Of a stretch of 64,000 bases of DNA, positions 27,630 to 40,330 are shown piece after piece (the first letter of the stretch is position 1; each line of letters starts with the position of its first letter). The stretch comes from Nautilus pompilius. Its lineage: Eukaryota > Mollusca > Cephalopoda > Nautilida > Nautilidae. Where the stretch lies: the NCBI GenBank assembly GCA_018389105.1, contig JACATO010000978.1:564501-628500 (forward strand). The letters are read 5' to 3'. The translations under genes and the position numbers were made by a program. The notes beneath the pieces are model-generated. The model was not told the origin of the DNA. It did no database searches and saw only the letters and a list, made by a program, of their open reading frames with translations.

Positions 27630-30308
27630 CCTTTTCTTCGTCGAATATCGCGAAATCGATAACCAGTTAGCAATTCGAGCCCATTCGGCTGTCCCGACGA
27701 AGTGTCTCCTGGCGACAAGCAGAAACAATTGTCTCTCTTCGCCTGAAAGTGCTCTTTAAAATTCAGCAACGGCAGCAGCGAGAGAAGAAGCCATTGTGTA
27801 ATTATAAAGAACGGCCGCTATTAAAAATGTAGTTCCGGAGGGAAAATCTTAAATCGCTCCGTTCGAGGGTACAGCGAGTGAGTTCCACTCCCACCCACCT
27901 ATTTCAGGAGAGTTAGTGTAAGAAACAGGTTTATTGAAAGTGGATTTATATATATATATATAATTTAGCTTTGTTTGCGGACTCTGATGACATTTATTCA
28001 AGCAGAAAACTGTTTTATGAAACAAAAACTTTAAAAAAAGGAGAAGAAATCGCTTGGTTCACGCACCCAGTGGATATAACGATCGGGCTGAAGTTTCACC
28101 ACGCCCACGAGTCACGTAATGGAAAGCAGCCGCGACCTCTATCGGAAATGGTTTTGTACTACAAGATTTTGCTTCTGCTTAAGCCAACGAATGCGTTCCC
28201 AAACGGGTTCTTGTTTTAAAAGAAAAAGAAATAATAATAAACGTTTCAAAACCACTTTCTTACACTCTGACCCGGTAATATATACGACAGGTTGGCTTTG
28301 TTTATCTACGTTAATCCTGCTGTGTGTTATTTATGGCCTTCTCCGTCTCCCAGCGGCCCAGAGGCGGAAATCCAAATCATTTCCGTTTTCGTGACCGCTG
28401 GCCATGTTACGAGGCCTGGTGCTCAATCCTTCCGACCGTAACCGGAAAGGGGACCAGCAGAGGGCAGCAGGCGGCGAAACAAAATCCCTACTGAAATCCT
28501 TCGTCTTTAAATGTGGGAAGAAACAGTAGTAGCCGGAAAAAAAAGAACACGCGGCTGTGAAGAGGATTGAGAAGACAACACCATGCCAGGGAAGTTCGCC
28601 AAGGAAAGTCTATCTCGATCAATGAGCTATCCACCGGACTACCGTACCGCCCACTTGTGTTATACTAAAGCTCAGTGACATCGGTTTTTATTGAATGTTT
28701 CCCGAGGTTGTTTTCCCGATGAGCCCAAAATGATGGCGAAATTAATGGCCCTCTGTAACACTTCTTTTTAGGGGCAAAGACAAAAGGGGCTCTACTTTTT
28801 CGAGAAAAGCAGTGATCCGCGGTGAAGTTAGCGAGGGCGATGTCGTATTTCCGGGTTGACTGATACCCCCCCTTTCGACTGTGTCGAATATTTGACGACC
28901 ATCTGAATTAGAGTTCCAGAGTCTTCGCTGTAATCAGGGGGGATAATGCCAACCTAGATGACTGCTGCTGATGAACATGGCAATCTTATCAGCAGGAACC
29001 CCTTAAGTTAAATTAAATGGAAAAATTCAGCGTAAATATTGGATTCCTTTTAGGTCAATCGACCCAGCTCTCTCTCCCCTACGGGTCTCCGGATACAGTT
29101 CCAAGTTCGTTAGCTTCATCAAAGTTCTTGCATGTGAGCAAACGCCGCTCTGTGTGTTTATTTATTTATTAAATTAAATCTAACTATTCTTAAGACGGAC
29201 CAATTTCACTTCTCTCCCTCAAGGCCCATTTCCATCGTGGGTCGCGCTTTTACGATGCGGCGAATGTCTTGTCTCTCGACGTGTTCGGGTGTTTGCGTTA
29301 GCTTTCCTGAGCCAGAGACAAGTTTCGGTCTCCATCCGAGCGTGAATCGCTCGGTACGGAAGAATCGGAATTCCTTGCCCCGTTAGGCTGTCGCTGTTGG
29401 TTCGGGCCGTAACTTGCAAGAAATCTCTTTTCATTCCATCGAAAGTAAGCGACCGTTAATAATATTCCCGTGGACGGATTCGCGCGATAATTAGGAATTT
29501 TGAAGTTGTAGACAAGGGCGCATTCTTTCAGCCTCGTGGACATAATTACAAACTGCCCAAAATTTAAACACGGTTGGATATCAGCAAGAAAGAGAAAAAG
29601 GTTTTAGCGATAGAGTTGTCAACGAGAGGAAATTTAATTGTTTGTGAGCGTAGTTAATAATTATAATAATAAAATTGAACCTTTAGATGATGGTCAATCT
29701 AATCATCTACCTCAGGGAGACATCGCTTGAGTCCTAATGGCCTCCTTCCTGCATCTTTGCTGAGCGTCTCTGGGTAGAGCCAACTGTATGTTTCAGCTTC
29801 ATCAAGCAGAAGATCCATCTATAGGGTCAGAGTCCCACTCTCCCGCTCCCTCCAACGTTACTTTCAGAACTTTTCTTTTCGATATTGTGGTACCAACGAA
29901 GGTATTTCTAAACTCCGTAGTTTTATTCTTTTTTTTAATGATATTTCATGTCAGCGCTGATAGGAGTTGGTCTGATGGAGCGTACATTCAGAATACCCCA
30001 GCGCCGACCGAGCGGACAGGCTCACGTACAATCAGTCATCGTCAGGGGGGCCAGATCAATGAGAAACTTGCACGATTCCAATATCTTTCGTCTCACAGAC
30101 ATAATGTCAAACAAGAGTATTGTTTGCTTTCGTGTTTGTCGACTATATACATTTGGAGCATTAAATCGAATTAGAGAGATAAAAACTTAAATAAAGAAAA
30201 TAGAGTTATAAAAAACAAAGCAAAGAATTCAACTATTTAAACTTTAAGAACAAAGTGAGTTTTATAAGTTAACAACTGTTTAAGAAGCCGTTTTTGTTGT
30301 TGTGGATT

Positions 30309-30352
30309 CTCTCTCTCTCTGCCGATCTTAGAGAGAGAGAGAAAGATGGAGA

Positions 30353-30409
<57 letters not shown>

Positions 30410-30476
30410 ATGGAGAGAGAGAGAGATGGAGAGAATGGAGAGAAGGAGAGAGATTAAGAGAAAGAGATAGAGAGAT

Positions 30477-30507
<31 letters not shown>

Positions 30508-31187
30508 AGAGAGAGAAGAGAGAGCGAGAGAGAGAGAGAGAGATAGAAGAGAGAGAGAGAGAGAGGAGAATAGATGGAGAGATGAATAAAAAAGAGAGAG
30601 GATAGAAAAGAGATGGATGAGATATGGAGAGATGGAGAGAAGAATAGATCTACAGATAGAGATTCTCTAAAGAGAGAGAGATAGAGAAGAGATAGCGATA
30701 GAGAGAGAGATAGACCGAGAGAGATGAAGAGAAATAGATGAGAGAAATTGAGAGAGATTAAGAAAAGAGAGAAGAGAGAGAAATGAGATGATAGATGTGA
30801 AGAGAGATGAAGAGAAAGAGAGAGAGAGAGAAAGAGATGAGAGATGGAGAGAGGAGAGAAGATAGAGAGACAGAGAGAGATGAAGAAAAAGAGAGAGAGA
30901 GAGCTATGGAGAAGATGAAGAGGAGAGAGAGACCAGAAGAGATGCAGAAGATTAAGAGAGAGAGACAGAGATGGAGAGGAATGAAGAGAGAGAGAGAGAC
31001 AGAGAGAGACGAAGAGAGAGAGACAGAGAGAGAGATGAAGAGAGAGAGAGAGATAGAGATGAAGAGAAGAGAGATAGAGAGAGAGATGAGAGAGAGAGAG
31101 AGATGGAGATAGAGATGATAGAGAGAGGAGAGAGAGATGGAGAGAGATGAAGAGAGAGAGACAGAGAGAGATGAAGAGAGAGAGAGT
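30309..31187. repeat. 880-bp polypurine tract (GA)n/GATGGAGA
   Basis: Almost uninterrupted purines on the plus strand, mostly GAGA with GATGGAGA, GATAGAGA and GACAGAGA variants, ending in a short (TG)n at 31188-31198. Long open frames across it are repeat artefacts encoding Ser/Leu or Arg/Glu runs. Such tracts can form triplex (H-) DNA and often collapse in assemblies. Confidence 0.93.
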
Positions 31188-31259
31188 GTGTGTGTGTGTC
31201 CGTGTATTGGAAATAATTATGGAAACAAAAGAATAACAGAGCATAAAATCTAAATAACA

Positions 31260-32045
31260 TGTGATAGAATCATATCTCATGTATAAAAATGAAATGCATC
31301 ATAGTACAATCATGTGTTGATATAGTACACTATGATTTGTTGTCATGCAAACAATTACAAAGTGCCACACCATATCATTGTAATGTTTGAAAGTGTGATG
31401 AATACAGTGGCTACTGGGGAAAATATCACAGGAAAAGTGTATAGAAATCAAAATCTATTAAAGGCTACTCCATGCATCAGATTGCAGCCTGTTTTCATGT
31501 ATTAGAAGGGGTTGCATGCAAGACTGTGAGAAGGATATGCACATCTGCTACTGTTGACAATAGATGCAGTCAAGTAAGAAAGCCTAAACTCACCAGACAT
31601 GATGTGAACTACCTCAGGATATATTCTCTATGCGAGGCTGACTAATGACGGGTGCATTCAAAGTTCTCAGCCATCATCCCTTTCCCTCAGGAAGGCATTT
31701 CGTTGGGCGGGGATTCGCCGTCCAACAGGACAGCGACCCCAACCATGCAGTTGGTGTGGTGGAAACTTTATCTGGAAGACGAAGATGCCTTGGAGAGCGC
31801 AACGTCGTGGTATGAACAACTCTGGCGCCACACGGAGCTACATAGCTACGGAGAAAGTCGAAGGATTGGCAAACGCGTTGGATGGATCGTGAGGTGCTCC
31901 AAGATACTTGGAACAACGTTCCGCATCCACGCACTGACAGCCTGGGGCGGGGGTGGGGACGAAACGACCTGTCACCCTTCTTATAAAGCAACGGGGCTCG
32001 CACACCAAATACCAGTGCATCGTGTAGGTTTCAAATACATCACTG
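31260..32045 (+). mobile_element. Tc1-like relic, two adjoining fragments
   Basis: The stretch 31260-31640 is similar to 48240-48620, including CATAGTAC and a shared GGTTGTC/TTGTTGTCATGCAAACA region, so it is a second copy of that family. The stretch 31640-32040 reads RGFAVQQDSDPNHAVG (near 31705-31755), the second catalytic block of a Tc1 transposase, with later residues in broken frames. It ends at a (GT)n tract. The boundary near 31640 could be an internal deletion or a junction of two elements. Confidence 0.6.
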
Positions 32046-32062
32046 GATTGCAATTAGTCGTC

Positions 32063-32063
32063 A

Positions 32064-32111
<48 letters not shown>
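32063..32111. repeat. (GT)n microsatellite
   Basis: About 24 uninterrupted GT units just right of a Tc1-like fragment. Confidence 0.95.
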
Positions 32112-32112
<1 letters not shown>

Positions 32113-32359
32113 TAAGCGTGCATCCGTGTTTATTTCCAATACCTGTCGATATTGATCACAATCGATCTCGTGAGGGACTGACTGTACATCGATAGCTGGC
32201 AGCCCCGTTCACGTCCCTGCTCGCCAGCTTGGTGCGAGTACTTTCTGTATTCAAAGGAGATTAACTCTTTCGTGTTCGATCCACTGGTCAAGGTAACTGC
32301 CGACCGGTTATAGATCTGGAAAAGAAAACCGTAGCGCGCGCTTTTCTCGTTCGAATATA

Positions 32360-33899
32360 CAGTGCCGGACAAAAGAGTTTGGACACTCGCTGTGAAATTG
32401 ATATTTGAGCTCTCTTGTTTTTTTACATTTCATGCAGATAGTCATCCTATTGTCCATAAGTTGTATAAAACATGCTTTTACAATGTGCATATCTATTGTC
32501 TGGGAAAAAAACAATTGAATTAGCATAGTCAAATTTGTACCGCCACAAAAGAGTTGGGACAGTGAACAAAATCTGTGCATACATTTATTCCCCTCAATAT
32601 ATCCATTTTTAAAGGATCAAATGAATAGAATCACATCATCTAAGTCCATTTTTGCACCGTGCCTGGCAAGACAACGTCGTCTGAAATCAGAGAGTTGATA
32701 GTTGAGCACCACCAAGAGAATCTGTCTTGTCGGGAGATGGCCGATCGAGTCAGTTTCCTGACAAGCACTGGGAACCGCATTCTGAAGCAGTACAAGGAGA
32801 CCGGAAACAGGAAACCAAAAATGCGAATCAGAAGACCGCGAAAATGTGACAACAAAATGGATCGACTCATTTGTCGCAAATCCAGGGCCAATCGTTTCCA
32901 GACATCGACGTCCATTCGAGCCTCCCCGAGTGGAGTGAATGTCTCCAGTCGCACTGTTCAACGTCGTCTGTGCGAGAGGAATCTCTTTGGACGAATCGCC
33001 CAGAAAAAGCTATTGATCAGCAACAAGAACAGGCGCATGCGCATAGCATGGGTTAAAGCTCACAAAAACTGCACCAAAGTCCATTGGGCTAGAGTTGTCT
33101 TTTCCGACGAAATGATGATCATGCGCATTCACAGTGCTGGCCGAGTATATGTTCGACGTTACCATGGTGAAAGATACAATATAAATGCACCCGACCGACG
33201 GTACAGGCCGGAGGAGGATCGTTGATGGTCTTGGGGTGTACGAGCGCGGCGGGACCAGGCCCTCTCAAGTTGATCAGGGGCAGAGAGACCGCCCAGACCT
33301 ACTGCAATTTACTGAGGGATGTCGTCTTCGACTACATCGACGAGAACATGCCAGTCACCGCCATCTTCCAGCACGACAAAGCCCCCGATGCACACCGCCA
33401 GAGTCGTCACTTCCCTCACCACCAAACTAGGAATGGATGTCATGCGCTGACCGCCCCAAGGTCCGGATCTAAACCCAATCGAAAATGCCTGGAAGCAGCT
33501 GAAAGCCAAGGTGGCCAAACGCAAGAATCTCAACAGGGCCGATTCTGGCAGGCCGTCAAGAAAAGCTGGCAAGAAATGGCCAATTCCGACTGCCTTAGTT
33601 GGTGTTGAATCCATGCCCCGTCGTTGTCGAGCGTTGATCGAAATCCGGATGCTGAAAAGTATTTACGGTTTTCCTCACTGTCTCAACTCTTTTGTCGCGG
33701 TACAAATCGGACATTGCCGATTGAAATATTTTTTTCAGAGAATACGTAAACATATAGCATGTGTTGCCTTTATACATTGTAAAGGCATGTTTTGTGATTA
33801 TAATAAACAATGTGATCGGTATTTAAATTGGTTTGTTAAAATGAGGGAGCTCAAATATCAATTTGACAGCAGGTGCACCAACTCTTTTGTCCGGCACTG
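32360..33899 (+). mobile_element. well-delimited Tc1-like transposon with IR/DR-type ends
   Basis: The 1540-bp element is flanked by TA on both sides (32358-32359 and 33900-33901). Its ends are CAGTGCCGGACAAAAGAG and its inverse. The inverted repeats extend about 200 bp. Each holds an outer and an inner copy of an ACAAAAGAGTTGGGACA-like motif (near 32368 and 32545 on the left, near 33880 and 33685 on the right), the IR/DR layout known from Sleeping Beauty-type elements. The interior encodes a Tc1 transposase, broken by frameshifts. It is the best-preserved transposon in the window. Confidence 0.92.
32659..33620 (+). pseudogene. Tc1-type transposase, frameshifted
   Basis: The first 188 codons stay open. 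They begin MPGKTTSSEIRELIVEHHQE, with an N-terminal helix-turn-helix (CREMADRV), a GRPR-like basic hinge (RIRRPRK) and the first catalytic Asp in VVFSDEM. Near 33210 the frame shifts to one with LMVLGCTSA, where the second catalytic block reads FQHDKAPDAH. The third block, GPDLNPIENAW (near 33465-33500), lies in yet another frame. A further shift precedes FWQAVKKSWQEM. At least three frameshifts therefore inactivate a protein of ordinary Tc1 length (about 320-340 aa). The A-rich runs nearby make replication or assembly indels possible, but three independent errors are unlikely. Confidence 0.88.
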
Positions 33900-34954
33900 T
33901 AGATCCATCATTTTCACGCTCCCTTACGTTTATCCTTCGATCTCGAGATTAAGTGTTACAATAAATTGCGCTGCCAGGAGAGCGGTTTATGGTCAACGCT
34001 AAAAGACAGGGAGTGGACATAAAGGAAGTTTGTTTTTCCTGCAGTGCTCCGTCATAAACAATCGGTTAGTTTTCTTGCGTGTCCTACCCACCTGGCGAGA
34101 AGCTCGCGCTGGGCGTTAGTGGGGGGGAAGATGACGTCCAGTTCTCTCGCGACAAGACCTCGAAATAGACGAGCGTGATGCTTTTGAGCAAACCCTCCTC
34201 CGGCTCCGGTTTGATTACTCGGCGAAGATGAAGATGACGGGCTCTCCGCCATCTCTCCTGATTTCCCACTAATCTTCCAAACTCAGGTGCGCGCTCATAT
34301 ATCTACGGCTATAATTAAAACCGGCACCAGTTTCAGAAGCCGCTGCGGTCTCGGGTCGCCCCCGAGACTTGGCGATAGGTCCCCTTGCTGGCTGCGAGTA
34401 AAACGAAAGTGAACAGTCTTCTCCACTCCATCCAGTTCTTTATGGAATTGGTGGCGGGTGGTTGTTTTGCGCATTTCCAAGCCAGAAAACCCTGTATCTC
34501 AATAATAAACTGCTGCTACCTTTCCTTACTGGAGTGACAATTAAAGAGAAAGTTTAGAAGAACCGAGGAAGATGAACAGAGCTTAAGTCTCGGGCCTTCA
34601 GAAGTCTATTTGGCAGCGGAAACACGGAAGATTATTAAAAGTTCTAATTAAAAAAAAAACATCATTATAATCCTAGCTGAACCGTCCGTAATTCCTATAC
34701 TTATTTCACTCTTTAGTTACTGAACAGAATCGGGAAGTGTAAGGGCCCCTGACCGCACGGGGGTCGGATCGGGCTGTATTGGGTCTCCGACACTTCACAC
34801 TATAGACCAACTGAATCTTCAGTAAATGACGTCGCCGCCATCTGGCGTTAAATACACTTTATTAAATACTGGAGTGTAAAAGACTGGTGGAGAAATGTTA
34901 GAAAAACAACCACAAAAAGCGTTTAGTTATACTTTAAACTTTTAAGAAGTTTAG

Positions 34955-36055
34955 ATCTGTTGAGTAGACGTCAGTACAGAGATATGACGCCAGTATAGAT
35001 ATATATATATATGACGTCAGTACAGAGATATGACGCCAGTATAGAGATAGAGATATATATATATGACGTCAGTACAGAGATATGACGCCAGTATAGATAT
35101 ATATATATATATATATGACGTCAGTACAGAGATATGACTCCAGTATAGAGATAGAGATATATATATGACGTCAGTACAGAGATAGGACGCCAGTATATAT
35201 ATATATATATATGACGTCAGTACAGAGATATGACGCCAGTATATATATATATATTATATGACGTCAGTACAGAGATATGACGCCAGTTAGAGATATATAT
35301 GACGTCAGTACAGAGAAATGACGCCAGTACAGATATATATGACGTCAGTACAGAGAAATGACGCCAGTACAGATATATATGACGTCAGTACAGAGATATG
35401 ACGCCAGTATAGATATATATATATATATGACGTCAGTACAGAGATATGACGCCAGTATAGAGATATATATATATGACGTCAGTACAGAGATATGACGCCA
35501 GTATAGAGATATATATATATATATGACGTCAGTACAGAGATATGACGCCAGTATAGAGATATATGTATATGACGTCAGTACAGAGATATGACGCCAGTAT
35601 AGAGATATATATATGACGTCAGTACAGAGAAATGACGCCAGTACAGATATATATGACGTCAGTACAGAGATATGACGCCAGTATAGAGATATGACGTCAG
35701 TACAGAGATATGACGCCAGTATAGAGATATATATGACGTCAGTACAAAGATAGAGAGAAATATGACGTCAGTACAGAGAGAGATTTGACGTCAGTACAAA
35801 GATAGAGATGACGTCATTACAGAGAGAAATATGACGTCAGTACAGAGAGGGATTTGACGTCAGTACAAAGATAGAGATGACGTCAGTACAGAGAGAAATA
35901 TGACGTCAGTACAAAGATAGAGATGACGTCAGTACAGAGAGAAATATGACGTCAGTACAGAGAGGGATTTGACGTCAGTACAAAGATAGAGATGACGTCA
36001 TTACAGAGAGAAATATGACGCCAGTACAGAGAGAGATTTGACGTCAGTACAAAGA
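34955..36055. repeat. CRE-bearing minisatellite, TGACGTCAGTACAGAGATATGACGCCAG unit
   Basis: About 1.1 kb of tandem units. In the left two thirds each unit pairs ATGACGTCAGTACAGAGATA with TGACGCCAGTA, separated by variable (TA)n. In the right third (from about 35745) units shorten to TGACGTCAGTACAAAGATAGA. I count about 29 exact TGACGTCA palindromes, the consensus CREB/ATF site. Flanking DNA is unique. Confidence 0.93.
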
Positions 36056-39000
36056 ACAACAAGAGGAAATGACTGTCTGGGAAAGGAAAAATGCAATAAA
36101 ACGGACGACTGCCGGATTTCTCGAAGACTAGAGGTCGATGGGAGGCGGCCAAACTCTAATTGGAAACAAGTCGCTGACTGACGACTGCGTCGTCTATCAA
36201 TTCTGTTTATCAGCCTAATTAATCTCCAGCGAGTTAGATCGTCTTTGATTATTGGCGTAGCTAAGCGACACCACCAAAACCAGATATTCTCTGAGATCCT
36301 TATAAAAGGAACGAGGAAGAGGACGGCTTAGATCATCAACAACAACAATAAACCTTGGCTTCTCCATCAATAACCTCACTCGTTTAACAGTTCGTATATT
36401 CCTCCGCTTTTTATTTAAATAATTAAAATTATTTTTCAAACAAACAAACAAACAAAGCCAACCAACCAACCCTGGGTCAGCTCACCTGTTGTTAACTGAT
36501 CCATTATTTAAAGCACTAATTGTAAGCTGAAGAAAAGCCACGGTCACGCTTCATAAATCGGTCGATCCTTCTCTCTCTTGCCCCGTTTTTTTTTCTTCTT
36601 TTGTCGATTTATTTTATAACTGCACCAGCCAGGAAAGAATAAATTACTTGTGGCGCCGCCTGCCGATAGATTTTTCAATTATAAATATTGAATAGTATTA
36701 TCCTTATTTCCGTACATTTTTTTTCTGATTTATTACGAAATAGCCAGATGGTTATAATTTGCATGAGAAAAGTCCCTATTATATACACAGAAATTAAATG
36801 GTTATTTTAGTTAACTTAGATGGAGAGACAAGCTTTGGTCTTCCTTTAAGAGGTACAGGAAGTAACCTGTATGAACAGAAAATCTTGGGGGACTGGAATA
36901 GTCATCCTCGGATTCTTATTCCCCGTCTCTTTCTCGCCACCCTCTCTGTCGATTAGAAATGGGACAGTGAACAGAACTGAGCCACTTTCGAGTACTGAAT
37001 CTCAGCTGTTGGACTTAGACACAAGCATCAATTAATCACGTTTCGGAATGAAAAGCTTTTTAGAAATCTGCTTCAAGCAGCAAACAGAAATTCTTTTAAT
37101 TTGTTTATTTCCTGTGCTCTTTGTTTTTCATTATACAAAACAATGCTAATTTTTTTTAAAAAAAGAAAACTGATAAACTTGCTTCTAGCCATCTTATTCC
37201 ATGTAGTGATATTTTTTTCTCTCTCTAGATCCCCATTTATTTAGCCTTATTCAGGTATTGTTCTTATCAACAATGACCTAAGGCGCCTTGGATTAAAGAT
37301 GGGGAAGGAATTTGCTTTCAATTGTTGTCCTCAGCTCTTGATAAAAAGAGAACAGATGACGCATCTAAACAACAAATAAACAAACTGTTGTTGTTGTTTT
37401 AAATCATTAAGTGTCCAGTTCAAGAATCCAATTTAGTACTTTGAAATGTTGCTATCCATCACTGCTCTTGTGTACATAATTTGCTATTTATTGGAAAATT
37501 TACAATTTAACAAAAGAAATCCTGTCGCCATAAAATGTTGGGGTAAAGAATTTTTTTTGTTTTGTTTTTGTAGTTTCAATAAAAACTACTGCCAAATATT
37601 TCCTATACTATCAATCAATTTAACGCTAAACTTGGTTGACTAATGGATTGATTGATTCAGTTACCTACCCGCCCCAAGATCAGGTGATCTAGTGTGACAC
37701 GGCATGCTGGGTATTCGCGGATGAGCTGTTTTGATTTTTACTCATGACTAGACACCCCCCCCCCCCGTTCTCTTTAAACTGACAGGATTACAGTACATCT
37801 TTCATGTGATGTACCCATTACTGAGCAGGAGCATGTTATCTTTGTTATTGTCACCTGGTTGAAATGTCTGCACTGCAGCAGCAGACTCATAATAATGCAA
37901 AGAGGTCTAATTGATTCCACTGTATTATCAGTAGGCTGTTTTCAAGTGGACCCATGTTTTGGTTGAAATTATGCCAAGGTAAAAAACCAGTACTTCGAAT
38001 CACAGACAGCTGTTGGGTAAATATTGGAATTACCAGAAGCTATATTTTAGGCCATCCGCTAGAATCTTAGAGAGCTGAAATGGTGCGTGTCACAAATCTA
38101 TAGCATGTAAGTTTTAGACCAGCTTTTTCATATTGCATTTCTGGAATGGAATGGATCTGATCCAATAAAATACTGAAATTCCTAGTAAGTCATTTGTGCA
38201 TAGTGTACCAGTTGTTGTGGCTGAGGTCTGGATCCCATTCAGTGACAAACTTGGTTCAGTCAACTTCCAATGGTACGTTTCGTGGTTTTGTACATTCACT
38301 TGGATCTCCTCGGAACACTTCATTTTCCACTCGTACCCACTAGTACTTTTCATTTGCTGTTGAAGACTGAGCTGCCAGACCCAACAACCAGAAGAACCTT
38401 GTTTATAAAACAAACTCAAAAAAAACAAAAAAAAACAAAGCACAACCAGCAGGTAATTTTAATTATCCTGGAATAAAGTTCAAATTTTTAAAAATATAAT
38501 ATTAAATAAACTTAATGGGGATGTATTCAGAGTTTTTTTAACAGGAAGAGTTTCTGGAACTGAGGCAATGCATGGTTAGTATGTACTTATATATGCTTCC
38601 TGGTAAGGTAATGACTGTCATCACTGGTTTAAATTGATCCATCAACTCATATGCACGCAATTCGCAGAGAAACGTTTTGAATTTTTTCTCTAGGAAGACC
38701 TGTTAGTAATCACAAATGTAGATGGATCACAGCAGGTAACTCAGAACAGGGGCTGGACCCAAGAAGGAAGAGAAAGTAAGAGCCTGAAAAGTCAGGTTTA
38801 AAATTATCACAGACGACTCCCGCAGTCAGAGAGAAGCAAATAACAGTTTAAATAAAGTGAGTGACAATGCGAAGAGTAACTGGAAATAGCTTCATCCTTA
38901 TCTTTAAAAAAAAGGAGAGATTAATCAAAATTTCAAAGTGAATGACTATTATAAAAGTAGACTTTAGGTCAATATTGGTCTAAAGTATCTACCCACGATT

Positions 39001-40170
39001 GAAGGATATGGACTGGTTATAGAAAGATGTGGGGATGGAGAAACAAACAGACATTGTGTAATTAGAGAAAAGGGATTAAGTCTAACATGGCAGCAGAACC
39101 AGATAGCCACAATCCAAGATTACAAGAATTTCTTTTGACTTCTTTGCATACACAAAATGCCATCTAATATTTACAGCAAAAAAAAAACAACACTTCCATA
39201 ACTCGAGAGTTCTTTAAAACAGATTTAAAAAAAAAACAATTACAAAAGATTTTGCAGCATAGATTCCAAGGCTAGAACATTAAAGCCAGAAATATCAAGT
39301 AACATTATGAGCTGCAAATGTTCAGAAAGATGCAACTTCATTTGTACTTTGTTATGACATCTGGCAAAGTCACTCATAATAAGCTAAGGAAAAGGAACAA
39401 CTGACAACATACTTTTGCTGTGGATTAAGAATTTCTTGGAAGAAAAAAAAGGAAGCCAAAAGTGAGTTTTATTATTTAATTTCAAAGATATGCATAATTG
39501 GCTGCTTCAGATTTTGGTTGCGAGCACCCTAGTCCATCCCTGATTATATTATCACAGTAAAATCATAAGTGATAACTAAGAGTTTTATGCCATTGCTTAT
39601 TAAACAGAAGTTAATCGTGGAAAGTGGGAGGATAAATTGCAGATAAAGTCAAATAGAACACGGAATTCAATACCACAAAATGTAGAGATATGAAGAAAAA
39701 AAAACAAAATATCCCACCCCTACTTTATTGGAGCCGCTATGTCAGATGATGTTGATTCAGGGGTAAGTATCGATAAATATCTTAAGAGCCTAGAGCCATG
39801 TATTTTGGATGGTAATAAAGCTGAAGTGATGCTAAGAATGACCAACTGAACCATGAAACATAAAAACCAAAGAACTTCTGATATTGGTGTGTAAAACCAT
39901 ATCTTGAACACCAATTCCTGTAGTTAGCCCTTGTAAAATTAAAATAAAAATTAACTGGGTTTGCAACAAAAATATATATATAACGTGCAACAGATTTTCA
40001 GATGGCATAAGGTTTTTAATATGCAAAACAATTAACACATTCGAGTCTGGCTGTTTTTATTCATAGACATTTGAGAAGAGATTCAATAAATGAGATCAAA
40101 ATTATAAAGGGCTTCAAGCAACTAAACAAATTTATTTCAGCCATCGACAAATAATAACTAAATAAACTGG

Positions 40171-40330
40171 TATAATTACCATTTAGGTCTTCAAGGATGA
40201 TATACCAGAACATCTCTTCGGCAGGAAAATCCCTACAATGGTTTTTAATGAATGGACCAGCAGACACACATGTACAATATACTGGAAACTCCCGAGCAAC
40301 AAAATCACTGAAATCTGCAGGTATATTTAA
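40171..40330 (-). other. possible exon downstream of elp4, unidentified
   Basis: The minus strand is open through IPADFSDFVAREFPVYC and EEMFWYIILEDLNG and ends at a good donor-like ATG|GTAATT near 40180. An acceptor-like tacctgcag lies near 40325. It lies in the CpG-poor zone beyond the elp4 stop. No family recognised, and it could be a transposon fragment or chance. Confidence 0.2.

Larger units (their letters stand above)
23290..30300. other. CpG-rich gene-free stretch
   Basis: Seven kilobases without an identifiable gene. It includes the 4 x 25-bp repeat (25290-25389) and the TTG tract (27572-27629). CpG density is high for the window, for example at 28080-28140. No open frame shows a known domain or splice-linked partner. 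It could be regulatory DNA. Confidence 0.5.

Noticed and set aside
30237..31280. Open frame of 347 codons on the minus strand, Ser/Leu-rich
   Set aside because: It is a translation of the polypurine/polypyrimidine repeat. No stop codons can arise in pure (CT)n, so length is meaningless.
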